15,668 nucleotides of DNA from Sphingomonas bacterium. Its GTDB lineage: Bacteria > Pseudomonadota > Alphaproteobacteria > Sphingomonadales > Sphingomonadaceae. Below the pieces are notes generated by a model that had not been told where the DNA came from, made no database searches, and saw nothing but the letters and a program-made list of their open reading frames with translations. The stretch covers positions 1 to 15,668 of the forward strand of contig JAJAZM010000168.1 of assembly GCA_026785645.1 (NCBI GenBank), written 5' to 3'. Shown here one piece after another: positions 1 to 6,975 of the stretch (the stretch's first letter is position 1; every line of letters starts with the position of its first letter). The position numbers and the translations under genes are program-made.

Positions 1-26
1 ATAGACGTGAAATCCAAAATGTCCAG

Positions 27-1109
27 TCATGCCCCAGATACTGCGCCGGATTCGACATGAAAGCGGGTCGCGGCGCCATGAGGGATGGTCGCGAACAGCG
101 CGGGCTCGGTGGCGGTCATCCACACCTGACCGCGCCCCGACAAGCGGTCGAACAGCGCCTCGCGGCGGCCCGGATCGAGATGCGCGGCGACTTCGTCGAG
201 CAAAAGGATCGGCGGCTGGCCGCGCCGCGTTGCGACCAGGTCGGCATGGGCCAGGACCAGCCCGAGCAGCAAGGCTTTCTGCTCGCCGGTCGAGCCGCGC
301 GCGGCGGACTGGCGCTTGACGACATGCGTCACCGCGAGGTCCTGGCGATGCGGGCCAACCAGTGCCCGGCCCGCGCCCGCATCACGGCCGCGCGATGCCT
401 TGAGCGCGGCAGCGAGGTCGCCCCCGTCCCCGCTGTCGCCCCGGTCCCAGCCATCGAGCGCGAGCGCGGCGCGGGGGAAGTCGTCGTCCGACTGGTCGCC
501 TATTGCCCCGGTCAAAGCGGTAACGGTGCGGGCGCGCGATTCGCCCACGGCAGCGCCATGCTCGGCCATCCCCGCCTCGAGCGCGGCGAGCCACGCCGGG
601 TCGGCGGAGTCGGGCGCGGCGAGCAATTTATTGCGGGCGCGCATCGCCGCTTCATAGCGCGCGGCGTGGGTCGCATGGCCGGGCTCGAGCGCCAGGGTGA
701 GCCGGTCGAGAAAGCGGCGGCGGCTGCCCGCGCTGTCGACGAACAAGCGATCCATCGCCGGGGTCAGCCACAGGACGCTGAGCCATTCGGCGAGCGAATT
801 AACCGAGGCGGCGGCGGCGTTGATACGCACTTGGCGGCGATCGGGGGCGGTGGGGATGGTGCCGGTACCAAGTTCGGCCCCATCATCGAGCCGCGCCGAC
901 ACCGAGAAGCCGCCCGCGCCCTCGCTCCGCGCCATTTCCGAGATCGGCACCTGGCGCAGCCCGCGACCGGGGGTGAGCAGCGAAACCGCTTCGAGGATAT
1001 TGGTCTTGCCCGCGCCATTGGGCCCGCTAAGCAGGACGAACCCCGGCCCCGGCTCGACCAGCGCCGCGGAATGATTTCGAAAATCGGTCAAAGCGAGGCG
1101 GGCGATCAT
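27..1109 (-). CDS. recF: DNA replication and repair protein RecF
   Basis: A 360-residue SMC-like ATPase that loads RecA at single-strand gaps in cytosolic recombination repair. A Walker A motif, GPNGAGKT, lies at residues 29-36. The N-terminal LTDFRNH segment is typical of RecF. An ABC signature STGEQK lies near residue 273 and a Walker B segment ending LLLDE near 302-306, followed by the AAHLD D-loop. The length matches the family (about 360-380). The ATG at 1109 is preceded on the minus strand by AGGA about 7 bases upstream, which supports this start. In many bacteria recF directly follows dnaN. Here it is separated from dnaN by two genes, one on the opposite strand, so it probably has its own promoter in the short gap 1110-1190. 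The stop is at 27-29, so the gene is complete. Confidence 0.97.
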   Translation of the reverse strand: MIARLALTDFRNHSAALVEPGPGFVLLSGPNGAGKTNILEAVSLLTPGRGLRQVPISEMARSEGAGGFSVSARLDDGAELGTGTIPTAPDRRQVRINAAAASVNSLAEWLSVLWLTPAMDRLFVDSAGSRRRFLDRLTLALEPGHATHAARYEAAMRARNKLLAAPDSADPAWLAALEAGMAEHGAAVGESRARTVTALTGAIGDQSDDDFPRAALALDGWDRGDSGDGGDLAAALKASRGRDAGAGRALVGPHRQDLAVTHVVKRQSAARGSTGEQKALLLGLVLAHADLVATRRGQPPILLLDEVAAHLDPGRREALFDRLSGRGQVWMTATEPALFATIPHGAATRFHVESGAVSGA

Positions 1110-1190
1110 GCGATCGTCCTAGCGCGCGGGCGCCACGGAACAAGCATGGCTGGCAAATCGCTTAGCCGCATTGCAGCGAAGGACGTCGAA

Positions 1191-1616
1191 ATGGTCAATC
1201 CGTGGATCGAATGGCAGCGGATGATCCGCGCGGGCACGATGCTCGGCGAGACTCTCAACGCCTCGCAGAATGTGGTCGAGCATCGAACCAAGACCATCGA
1301 AACCGCAATGACCGACCCGCTCGGCGCGGACTATGTCGAGCTTGGCCGGATGGTCACCGAGAAGGGCGCGGCGTTCGGCGCGGCCGGAGCATCGCTGTCG
1401 CGCGACTGGTTCGCGATGCAGCGCGACTGGAATGCCCAGGCGATGGCTCTGTCGCAGATGATGATGGGCAAGATGCCGGGGCCGCGTGCGGCACAGGCGA
1501 TGATGGCGCGCGGGCAGCGACTGGGCAGCGCAGCGCTGGCGAGCGGCGTTCGGGCAATGACCCCGATCCATCGCGCCGCGACGGCGAACGAGAAACGGCT
1601 GGGGCGGAGGCGCTAG
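1191..1616 (+). CDS. small phasin-like protein
   Basis: A 141-residue protein with no signal peptide or membrane segment. It has many Met and Ala residues and is amphipathic and probably mainly helical. The central stretch (about residues 28-70) has an Arg-rich helix, then DPLGADYVELGRMVTEK, then an Ala/Gly segment. This resembles short alphaproteobacterial phasin-family proteins that coat polyhydroxyalkanoate granules. The C-terminus is basic (ends RLGRRR). The ATG at 1191 is chosen because AAGGA at 1179-1183 sits 7 bases upstream; an ATG at 1146 would add 15 residues without a clear ribosome site. The gene is divergent from recF and convergent with the IspZ-like gene: both stop codons use the CTAG at 1613-1616. 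The family assignment is by impression and moderate; a hypothetical protein is the fallback. Confidence 0.72.
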   Translation: MVNPWIEWQRMIRAGTMLGETLNASQNVVEHRTKTIETAMTDPLGADYVELGRMVTEKGAAFGAAGASLSRDWFAMQRDWNAQAMALSQMMMGKMPGPRAAQAMMARGQRLGSAALASGVRAMTPIHRAATANEKRLGRRR

Positions 1617-2578
1617 ACGGCGGGGGTCGAGGCGTTGCCCTTGCGTCGCGCCCAGCGGACCGCCAGCAGGATCAGCCCGATGGCTAGCGCGAAATCGCCG
1701 AAGGTGGTGTAGAACAGCCAGACGTCGGTCGAGAAGTGCCTAGCCACGAGCCAATTGGCAGCTGCCATCACCAGGCCGGTGAGTCCCGCCCCGATCGCCA
1801 TTCGCGCCTCGTCGATGTCACTATAGGCGATATAGCGGCTGATGCCGCGACCCAGTCGCCGACCTTTCAATACCAGTCCGTCGAACAGGAACAAGGCGGC
1901 GCCGAGCAGCCCGACGATGGTCGACCGTTGCTTGATCATCGCATCATCCTCGAACGCGATCGCCAGCCCGGCCGACACTAGCATCATTAGAATTCCGAAT
2001 AGAGCGAGCCCGCCGATCAGGTCGACCTTGACGAACCGCTGGACCACCACCAGCGCGATCCCGACCGAAGCACCGATCAGCGCTGCCGTCCTGAGGTCGG
2101 TCAGCTTGGCGACGAGGAAAAACAGCAGGCCGGTGGCGATATCGACGATGATCGGCACCTTGTTGCGCTTGAGCTTGTCGACGTCATAGGCCGGTTTGCC
2201 ATCGAGGCTTTGGGCCAAGATCCGGCTGGCGGCGCGCGCCGGAAAGGCGATCCTTCGTCCGGGATGGCTTTCGTGAACGATCGCGCCGTCGAGCCGCACC
2301 GCAATGCCGACATTGACCATCGAAATAAAGCCGGCATCGACCGCAATCTCGCGGCCGTCGGGGAGCGTCGCCACGAGGCGATGATTGCGCACCGCCTGGG
2401 GACCGGCGGGAGGCGTGGAATCATGCGCCACGTCAACGCCGTCGATCCGCAGGCTGGAAAACAAGCCGTCCATGCGCGCATCAACCAGCACCAGGCCGGC
2501 GTGTCCAGGAACCGAAAACGATCGTTCATAGCGCCACAAATGTCGTCCCGGCGCGGTGGGCGCATCCATCGGGTTCAC
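1613..2578 (-). CDS. IspZ/YciB-like membrane protein with an N-terminal soluble domain
   Basis: A 321-residue protein in two parts. Residues about 13-120 form a soluble, strand-rich region (RYERSFSVPGHAGLVLVDA..., several short DG turns) that I do not recognise. Residues about 140-310 carry roughly six hydrophobic helices (near 142-160, 164-180, 187-210, 219-237, 258-279 and 285-308). The order resembles septation protein A (IspZ/YciB): an RFVKVD loop, an FEDDAMIK segment matching the family's F-x-N/D-D-x-x-I-K, and a basic loop KGRRLGRGISR. Classical IspZ is about 180 residues with no such N-terminal domain, so this is a fusion or a distant relative. The start is GTG at 2578, which overlaps the dnaN stop as GTGA and implies translational coupling; an ATG three codons later (2569) is an alternative. 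Role in envelope or division is inferred only from the family. Confidence 0.85.
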   Translation of the reverse strand: MNPMDAPTAPGRHLWRYERSFSVPGHAGLVLVDARMDGLFSSLRIDGVDVAHDSTPPAGPQAVRNHRLVATLPDGREIAVDAGFISMVNVGIAVRLDGAIVHESHPGRRIAFPARAASRILAQSLDGKPAYDVDKLKRNKVPIIVDIATGLLFFLVAKLTDLRTAALIGASVGIALVVVQRFVKVDLIGGLALFGILMMLVSAGLAIAFEDDAMIKQRSTIVGLLGAALFLFDGLVLKGRRLGRGISRYIAYSDIDEARMAIGAGLTGLVMAAANWLVARHFSTDVWLFYTTFGDFALAIGLILLAVRWARRKGNASTPAV

Positions 2579-3678
2579 ACCCGCATTGGCATCAGCACGT
2601 AGAGCGCGGGGCTCGAGTCATTTTCGCGCAGCAGGGTCGGGGCTGCGGCGTCCGCCAAATGGACTTCGACGCTGTCACCCTCGATCTGGGCGAGGATGTC
2701 CATCAAGTAGCGGGCGTTGAACCCGATCTCGATATTGTCCGAGCCATAATCGGCAGCGATTTCCTCGGTCGCGGTGCCGCTTTCGGGGCTGGTGACCGAC
2801 AAGGTGACCTTATCGCGGTCGACGCTCATCTTGACCGCGCGGGTCTTTTCCGAAGCGATGGTGGCAACTCGGTCGACCCCCGCGGCAAAGCTCTTCGGGT
2901 CGAGTTTGAGAAGCTTGTCATTGCCGGTCGGGATGACCCGATTGTAATCGGGGAAGGTGCCGTCGATCAGCTTGGAGGTCAGCACCGCGCTGCCCAAGCC
3001 AAAGCGGACCTTGGTCGGCGACAGCGAGACTTCGGCGGTACCTTCGACCTCGTCGAGCAATTTGCGCAATTCGCCGACACATTTCTTGGGGATGATGATA
3101 TCGGGCATGCCCTCGGCGCCGTCGGGGCGGGGCAAGGTGATGCGCGCCAGCCGGTGCCCGTCGGTCGCCGCGGCCTTGAGCTTGTCGTCCACGACGTGGA
3201 GGAAGATGCCCATCAGATAATAACGCGTTTCCTCGCTGGAGATAGCGAAGCGGGTCTTGTCGATGATCTGGCGAAGGGTTGCGGCGGGAAGCTCGAACCG
3301 GGTCGGGAGCTCGCCCTCGGCAATCACCGGGAAATCGTCGCGCGGCAGGGTCGACAGGTTGAACCGCGCACGACCGGCGACGACCTGCATCTTGCCGTCG
3401 GATGCGGCAAGCTCGACCTGGCTGCCCTCGGGCAGCTTGCGGACGATGTCGAAGAAGGTGTGCGCGGGAACGGTCGTCGCGCCAGCCTGGCTGACCTGCG
3501 CGGCGACGCTTTCATCGACCTGGAGGTCGAGATCGGTCGCCATCAGCCGAATCGAGCCATCGTCGCGCGCTTCGATCAGCACGTTGGACAGGATCGGGAT
3601 GGTGTTGCGGCGCTCGACCACCGACTGGACGTGGCCCAGGGCTTTGAGGAGAATTGCCCGTTCGATCGTCGCCTTCAT
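2575..3678 (-). CDS. dnaN: DNA polymerase III beta subunit (sliding clamp)
   Basis: A 367-residue protein, the usual clamp length. It forms a ring dimer around DNA and tethers polymerase III and other clamp-binding enzymes. The N-terminus MKATIERAILLKAL and the following NTIPILSNVLIEA are characteristic of domain 1. The middle holds RFAISSEETRYYLMGIFLH, typical of domain 2. The C-terminus ends LYVLMPMRV, which lies by the hydrophobic cleft that binds clamp-binding peptides. The ATG at 3678 has GGGAAG and AAGGAA upstream. A 300-base spacer precedes it, so dnaN heads its own transcript, with the IspZ-like gene coupled behind it. No dnaA gene and no DnaA-box cluster is visible nearby. Confidence 0.98.
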   Translation of the reverse strand: MKATIERAILLKALGHVQSVVERRNTIPILSNVLIEARDDGSIRLMATDLDLQVDESVAAQVSQAGATTVPAHTFFDIVRKLPEGSQVELAASDGKMQVVAGRARFNLSTLPRDDFPVIAEGELPTRFELPAATLRQIIDKTRFAISSEETRYYLMGIFLHVVDDKLKAAATDGHRLARITLPRPDGAEGMPDIIIPKKCVGELRKLLDEVEGTAEVSLSPTKVRFGLGSAVLTSKLIDGTFPDYNRVIPTGNDKLLKLDPKSFAAGVDRVATIASEKTRAVKMSVDRDKVTLSVTSPESGTATEEIAADYGSDNIEIGFNARYLMDILAQIEGDSVEVHLADAAAPTLLRENDSSPALYVLMPMRV

Positions 3679-3738
3679 GCCGCTTCCCGTTCCTTGCCCC
3701 GCGCGGTCGTCACCGACCGGCCATCAACCTGTCGGAAC

Positions 3739-3744
3739 GTTATA
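3739..3744 (-). promoter_or_regulatory. possible -10 element for dnaN
   Basis: On the minus strand this reads TATAAC, a good -10 match about 60 bases upstream of the dnaN start. I find no convincing -35 hexamer at 16-18 bases from it, so this is only a candidate promoter. Confidence 0.25.
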
Positions 3745-3918
3745 GCGGGCGGATTGAGCGCCGCCAGAGGCTAGGACGCATAAAACAGACGGAAGCGACT
3801 TGAGGCCACCTTAGTCAGGAAACGCTGACGCTCGCCGCAACTTCGTGATCAGGCACGACAGCGCGGCGCGGACCGCGACCCCCGAGCAAGCGGGTAATGG
3901 CGTTATGTCATTCGCGCT

Positions 3919-3948
3919 GCGAGCGATCATCAACCGATGACCGCTCGC
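3919..3948 (-). terminator. strong hairpin downstream of the fasciclin gene
   Basis: Two 13-base arms (3919-3931 and 3936-3948) enclose a 4-base loop, 30 bases past the stop codon of the fasciclin gene. The single mismatch on the plus strand (A3926 against C3941) becomes a G-U pair in minus-strand RNA, so the stem is fully paired in the transcript of the gene it follows. There is no U-tract, so it may act as a Rho-assisted or RNA-protecting 3' end rather than a classic intrinsic terminator. Confidence 0.55.
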
Positions 3949-3978
3949 CCGGTATAACATCCAAAAACGGTGCAATTC

Positions 3979-4536
3979 TTAACTTGGCATCAATACTCCG
4001 TCGATGTGATGGACGACGCCATTCGATCTTTTGTCGTCCGTCCCGGTGACGATCGCCTTGGCCCCGGCCGAGTCGGTCAGCACGATCTTGTCGCCGTCGC
4101 GCGTTGCGGTGATGGTCCCGCCGCCAAAGGTGGCGAGCGATGCCTTGCCCTTGCCATTGTCGATCGCCTTGCCAATGTCTTCCGCGAGGATCGCACCCGG
4201 CAGGATATGTCCGGTCAGCACCTTGGTCAGCTGGGCGCGCGATTCGGGCTTGAGCAAGGTATCGAGCGCACCGGCCGGGAGCTTGTCGAACGCTCCATTG
4301 ACCGGGACCAGCACGGTGTACGGGCCGGGACCGGCAAGCGTCGCATCGAGCCCCGACGCCTTGGCCGCGGCGGCAAACTTGCTGTCATCGGCGCCAAGGC
4401 CGCTGGCAATTGTCTTGTCCCCCGCAGCGTCGCGCGCTGCTTCGGACTTGGGCGCCGAACTATTGTCGGATTTGGTGTCGCACGCGGCCACCGTCATGGC
4501 TGAGGCGGCGGCGAACAAGGTCAGTGCAATACGCAT
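3979..4536 (-). CDS. fasciclin (FAS1) domain lipoprotein
   Basis: A 185-residue secreted lipoprotein. The signal peptide MRIALTLFAAASAMTVAAC ends at a lipobox with Cys19, followed by a Ser/Asp/Lys-rich linker to about residue 40. One FAS1 domain fills the rest: TIASGL, then PYTVLVPVNGAF in the position of the H1 motif, and SNGVVHHIDGVLMP in the position of the H2 motif. FAS1 proteins are adhesion or matrix-associated; the ligand here is unknown. The start at 4536 is chosen because it begins the signal peptide and has GAGGG about 9 bases upstream. An in-frame ATG at 4614 would put 26 charged residues before the signal sequence. A +2 Asp after the lipid-modified Cys would mean inner-membrane retention under the E. 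coli rule, which need not hold in alphaproteobacteria. Confidence 0.92.
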   Translation of the reverse strand: MRIALTLFAAASAMTVAACDTKSDNSSAPKSEAARDAAGDKTIASGLGADDSKFAAAAKASGLDATLAGPGPYTVLVPVNGAFDKLPAGALDTLLKPESRAQLTKVLTGHILPGAILAEDIGKAIDNGKGKASLATFGGGTITATRDGDKIVLTDSAGAKAIVTGTDDKRSNGVVHHIDGVLMPS

Positions 4537-4568
4537 GTGGTTCCCTCGTTTATCTGAATGAAAGTTGG

Positions 4569-4594
4569 GCAGGGCCCGTCGCGGCGAGCCCTGC
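4569..4594 (-). terminator. probable terminator after the Asn/Asp/Gly-rich protein gene
   Basis: A perfect 7-bp stem (GCAGGGC at 4569-4575 with GCCCTGC at 4588-4594) whose 12-base loop can pair further (CCG with CGG). It lies 19 bases past the stop of the upstream minus-strand gene and is followed by a T-containing but not continuous tail. It separates that gene from the fasciclin gene, whose start is 33 bases on. Confidence 0.5.
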
Positions 4595-4613
4595 TTACGC
4601 GTCACTTTAAACA

Positions 4614-5570
4614 TCAGACAATGGCGTCGATCACCGCCGAGATCAGGCGAGTCTTGGGATCGACCTGATAAATGTAGCCATCATTATAACGATACCAATT
4701 GTCGGCCGAATCGGCGTAACGATCGCGATATTGGAACGGCACATTGTAGGCGTCATAACCGCTCGGAAGCTGGCGTCCGACGCCGAGATCGCCGGCCAGC
4801 AGCGCAACGATCGAATCGACCACGCCCGAGCCCGAATTGACGCGGTAGATGGCGCCATCGCCATAGCGGTAATTATAGTTCCCGCCGTCGGGATAGTAAG
4901 AGCGATACTGCTGCGGGACGTTGTAGAAATTATACGGATCTGGCCACTGGTCGCCCTGCGCATAATAGCCGCCACCGCCGAACAACGGGATGATCCCGTC
5001 GATCAGTTGATTGTTGCGACTGACCCGATACATGAAGCCATCGCCCGCGCGGTAGAAGTGGCTATCATCGTCGCGAAACCAGCTGCGATATTGATAGGGG
5101 ATCAGGCTGTTGGCGTAATTGCTCTGGATACGGGCGCCGAGATATTTCTTGGCCTGGCCCGGGGGAAGACAGCCATTGTCCTTCTTGTCGAGCCCCGGGG
5201 GGCAGCCGTTGAAGCCGTTCCCGCGACCGAAATCATTGTCGAAATTCCGGTCATCGCGATTGACGACGCGGACGCGGTCATCGTTGCGATTGTCGCGTGC
5301 GAAATCCTTGCGGTCATTGCCGCGATCATTTTCGGCCTTGCGGAAATCGCCTCCCTTGACCTTGTCATTGCTGCGGCCGCCATTGTCGAGCTGGCGCATC
5401 GCTTTACCGCCATTTCCGCTGGCCTTGTCGCCATTGCCGCGCTCGGCCTTCATCGACTGGCCACCTTTGCCGCCGTCATTGCCCGGGCCTCCCTTGCCCT
5501 CTTTGTCGGCGAGGGCGGGGGCACTGATGGCGAGCGCAGCGGCGCCTAGTGCAAGAAATACCTTGCTCAT
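4614..5570 (-). CDS. secreted Asn/Asp/Gly-rich protein with CPPG motif and tandem C-terminal repeats
   Basis: A 318-residue exported protein. A signal peptide (residues 1-21, ends ALA) is followed by a low-complexity, hydrophilic region rich in Gly, Asn, Asp, Lys and Arg (about 22-120). A motif with two cysteines comes next, CPPGLDKKDNGCLPPGQAKK at 123-142, known from RcnB-like and CigR-like periplasmic or inner-membrane proteins. The C-terminal part consists of about two and a half copies of a 60-residue unit starting near 158, 219 and 279. Each unit has a YQYR/QQYR/FQYR start, a YR-x-GDG-x-IYRV core and a hydrophobic I/V stretch. ATG 5570 is chosen because it begins the signal peptide and AAGGAG lies 7 bases upstream. 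Function is unknown; a surface or periplasmic structural or metal-related role is only a guess. Confidence 0.87.
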   Translation of the reverse strand: MSKVFLALGAAALAISAPALADKEGKGGPGNDGGKGGQSMKAERGNGDKASGNGGKAMRQLDNGGRSNDKVKGGDFRKAENDRGNDRKDFARDNRNDDRVRVVNRDDRNFDNDFGRGNGFNGCPPGLDKKDNGCLPPGQAKKYLGARIQSNYANSLIPYQYRSWFRDDDSHFYRAGDGFMYRVSRNNQLIDGIIPLFGGGGYYAQGDQWPDPYNFYNVPQQYRSYYPDGGNYNYRYGDGAIYRVNSGSGVVDSIVALLAGDLGVGRQLPSGYDAYNVPFQYRDRYADSADNWYRYNDGYIYQVDPKTRLISAVIDAIV

Positions 5571-5624
5571 GAAAAATCTCCTTTGACCCACCTCAACGGT
5601 CTAACGGGATGCGCGTTCCGTTGT

Positions 5625-6920
5625 TTAGGCGGCGTTCAGGTTGCCAGAGGGCGAAACCCAGTCGCGCTTCAGCGTGGTCGCCGCACCGAGCATGAGCAGG
5701 CCGGCAAGGAGGTAGAAGCCGAGGCCGTAGAGGATCGAGTAGCGCAATGCCTCTTCGCCATAGGTCGGGCGCAGCTGGTCCGAGAGGAAGCCAAAGATAA
5801 AGGTGCCGAAGCCGATCCCGATGAGATTGTTGATCAGCAGCATGCTGGCCGACGCCGTGGCCCGCATTGCCGGCGGGACGAGATTTTGCACCGCATTGAC
5901 CACCGGGCCGAGCCACGCCAACGACAGCATGTAGGGCAATGTGAACAGCAGCAACCCGAGCGCCAGCGAGTCATTGAACATCGCCACTACATAGAGTGGT
6001 CCGGTCAGCAGGAAAGCAATGGCGGGAATGAACGCGTAGGCGCCAGGCCGGGCCCCGCCGAGGCGATCTCCAAGCCAACCGCCGAAATAGATGCCGAGCA
6101 TTCCGCCGACCAGGACGATCGTTCCGAAATAGACGCCGAGCTGGTCGAGCGGCAGGCCGAGGCTGGCGTTGAAATAGGATGGCAGCCAGAAGCCGAGGCC
6201 ATAGCCGCAGATCGACGCCGCAGCGGCGCCGAACGAGAGCAGCCAGAAGCTCGGCTTGCGCAGCAGGAATGCCATGACTTCGAGGAAACGCGGGTCGTGG
6301 CTGTGATCCCCGGCGTCGTCGAGCGCGCCGCGCGCCGGTTCGGGGACGAAGCGCCACAGCGCCAACCCCACCGGAATCCCGGCAAGCCCGATCAGCGCGA
6401 ACGCCCAGCGCCAGTCGAGCGCGGTGGCGATCCAGCCGCCAAAGAACAGGCCGAGCGCCGAGCCGATGGGGATGCCGAGCGAGAAAATTGCCAGCGCGCG
6501 TGCCCGTTGCGCGGGCGGAAAATAGTCGGCGATCAGCGCATAGCTGGGCGCGACCCCGCCCGCCTCACCAACCCCGACCCCCATCCGCGCGATGAACAAT
6601 TGCCAGAAGCTGGCGGTCAGCCCGCACAACGCGGTGAAGCCGCTCCACACCACCACCGCGCTCGCGATGACCTTCACCCGCCGCCCGCGATCGGCGTAGC
6701 GCGCGAACGGAATGGCGAGGGTCGAATAAACCGAGGCAAAGGCGATCCCGCCCATCAGGCCGAGCTGGGTGTCGGTCAGGCCGAGCTCGGCCTTGATCGG
6801 AATTTTGAGGATCGAGAGGATCTGCCGGTCGAGGAAGTTGAAGACATAGGCAAGCAGCAGCAGGGCCAATATCCGCGCCTGGAGCGCGGTGGTCGGGGCG
6901 GACGCGGGAGACAAGGTCAT
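5625..6920 (-). CDS. MFS transporter (spinster-type)
   Basis: A 431-residue carrier with about 12 hydrophobic helices, the normal size for the major facilitator superfamily. Visible family marks are NFLDRQ in the first helix (28-33), a motif-A loop ARYADRGRR (73-81), RMGVGVGEAG at 112-121, and a second-half counterpart GGWLGDRLGG. The sequence style matches the spinster-related carriers common in sphingomonads, usually placed beside TonB-dependent receptors. The gene follows the receptor gene on the same strand with a 55-base gap that contains a strong hairpin. No clear Shine-Dalgarno sequence precedes the ATG at 6920. It probably moves the receptor's substrate across the inner membrane; the direction and the substrate are inference. 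Confidence 0.93.
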   Translation of the reverse strand: MTLSPASAPTTALQARILALLLLAYVFNFLDRQILSILKIPIKAELGLTDTQLGLMGGIAFASVYSTLAIPFARYADRGRRVKVIASAVVVWSGFTALCGLTASFWQLFIARMGVGVGEAGGVAPSYALIADYFPPAQRARALAIFSLGIPIGSALGLFFGGWIATALDWRWAFALIGLAGIPVGLALWRFVPEPARGALDDAGDHSHDPRFLEVMAFLLRKPSFWLLSFGAAAASICGYGLGFWLPSYFNASLGLPLDQLGVYFGTIVLVGGMLGIYFGGWLGDRLGGARPGAYAFIPAIAFLLTGPLYVVAMFNDSLALGLLLFTLPYMLSLAWLGPVVNAVQNLVPPAMRATASASMLLINNLIGIGFGTFIFGFLSDQLRPTYGEEALRYSILYGLGFYLLAGLLMLGAATTLKRDWVSPSGNLNAA

Positions 6921-6935
6921 GCATCAATGGGTGGC

Positions 6936-6965
6936 ACGGGGCGCCGGCGATTGCCAGCGCCCCGT
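6936..6965 (-). terminator. strong hairpin between receptor and MFS genes
   Basis: A 9-bp perfect stem (6936-6944 with 6957-6965) continues into three more pairs (6946-6948 with 6953-6955) around a 4-base loop. The one plus-strand mismatch (C6945/A6956) becomes a U-G pair in minus-strand RNA, giving a 13-bp stem. Flanking GGTG/CACC can extend it with a bulge. It starts 10 bases past the receptor stop and ends 15 bases before the MFS start. No U-tract follows. It may partly terminate or stabilise the receptor mRNA so the receptor is made in excess of the carrier. Confidence 0.55.
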
Positions 6966-6975
6966 CACCAACCAA

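Larger units (their letters stand above)
3679..3978. other. 300-base intergenic spacer between dnaN and the fasciclin gene
   Basis: No credible coding frame is seen in this spacer. It holds the dnaN ribosome-binding region (next to 3679), a candidate dnaN -10 element at 3739-3744, and a strong hairpin at 3919-3948 close to the end of the fasciclin gene. I see no tRNA, DnaA-box cluster, AT-rich unwinding region or repeat array. The segment from about 3750 to 3910 has nothing I can assign. Confidence 0.5.

Noticed and set aside
57..1145. Long plus-strand open frame antisense to recF, continuous with the phasin-like gene
   Set aside because: It mirrors recF codon positions in GC-rich DNA, has an Arg/Ala/Gly-rich composition without domain features, and the phasin-like gene has its own ribosome site at 1179-1183.
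2659..3774. Plus-strand open frame of about 370 codons opposite dnaN
   Set aside because: A shadow of the very strongly supported dnaN, with no recognisable domain or ribosome site.
3679..3978. Replication origin next to dnaN
   Set aside because: No DnaA-box cluster, no AT-rich unwinding region and no dnaA gene are seen here.
5603..5622. Hairpin AACGG...CCGTT downstream of the MFS stop
   Set aside because: The stem is only 5 bp in the minus-strand RNA and pairs better on the wrong strand, so it is not a convincing terminator.
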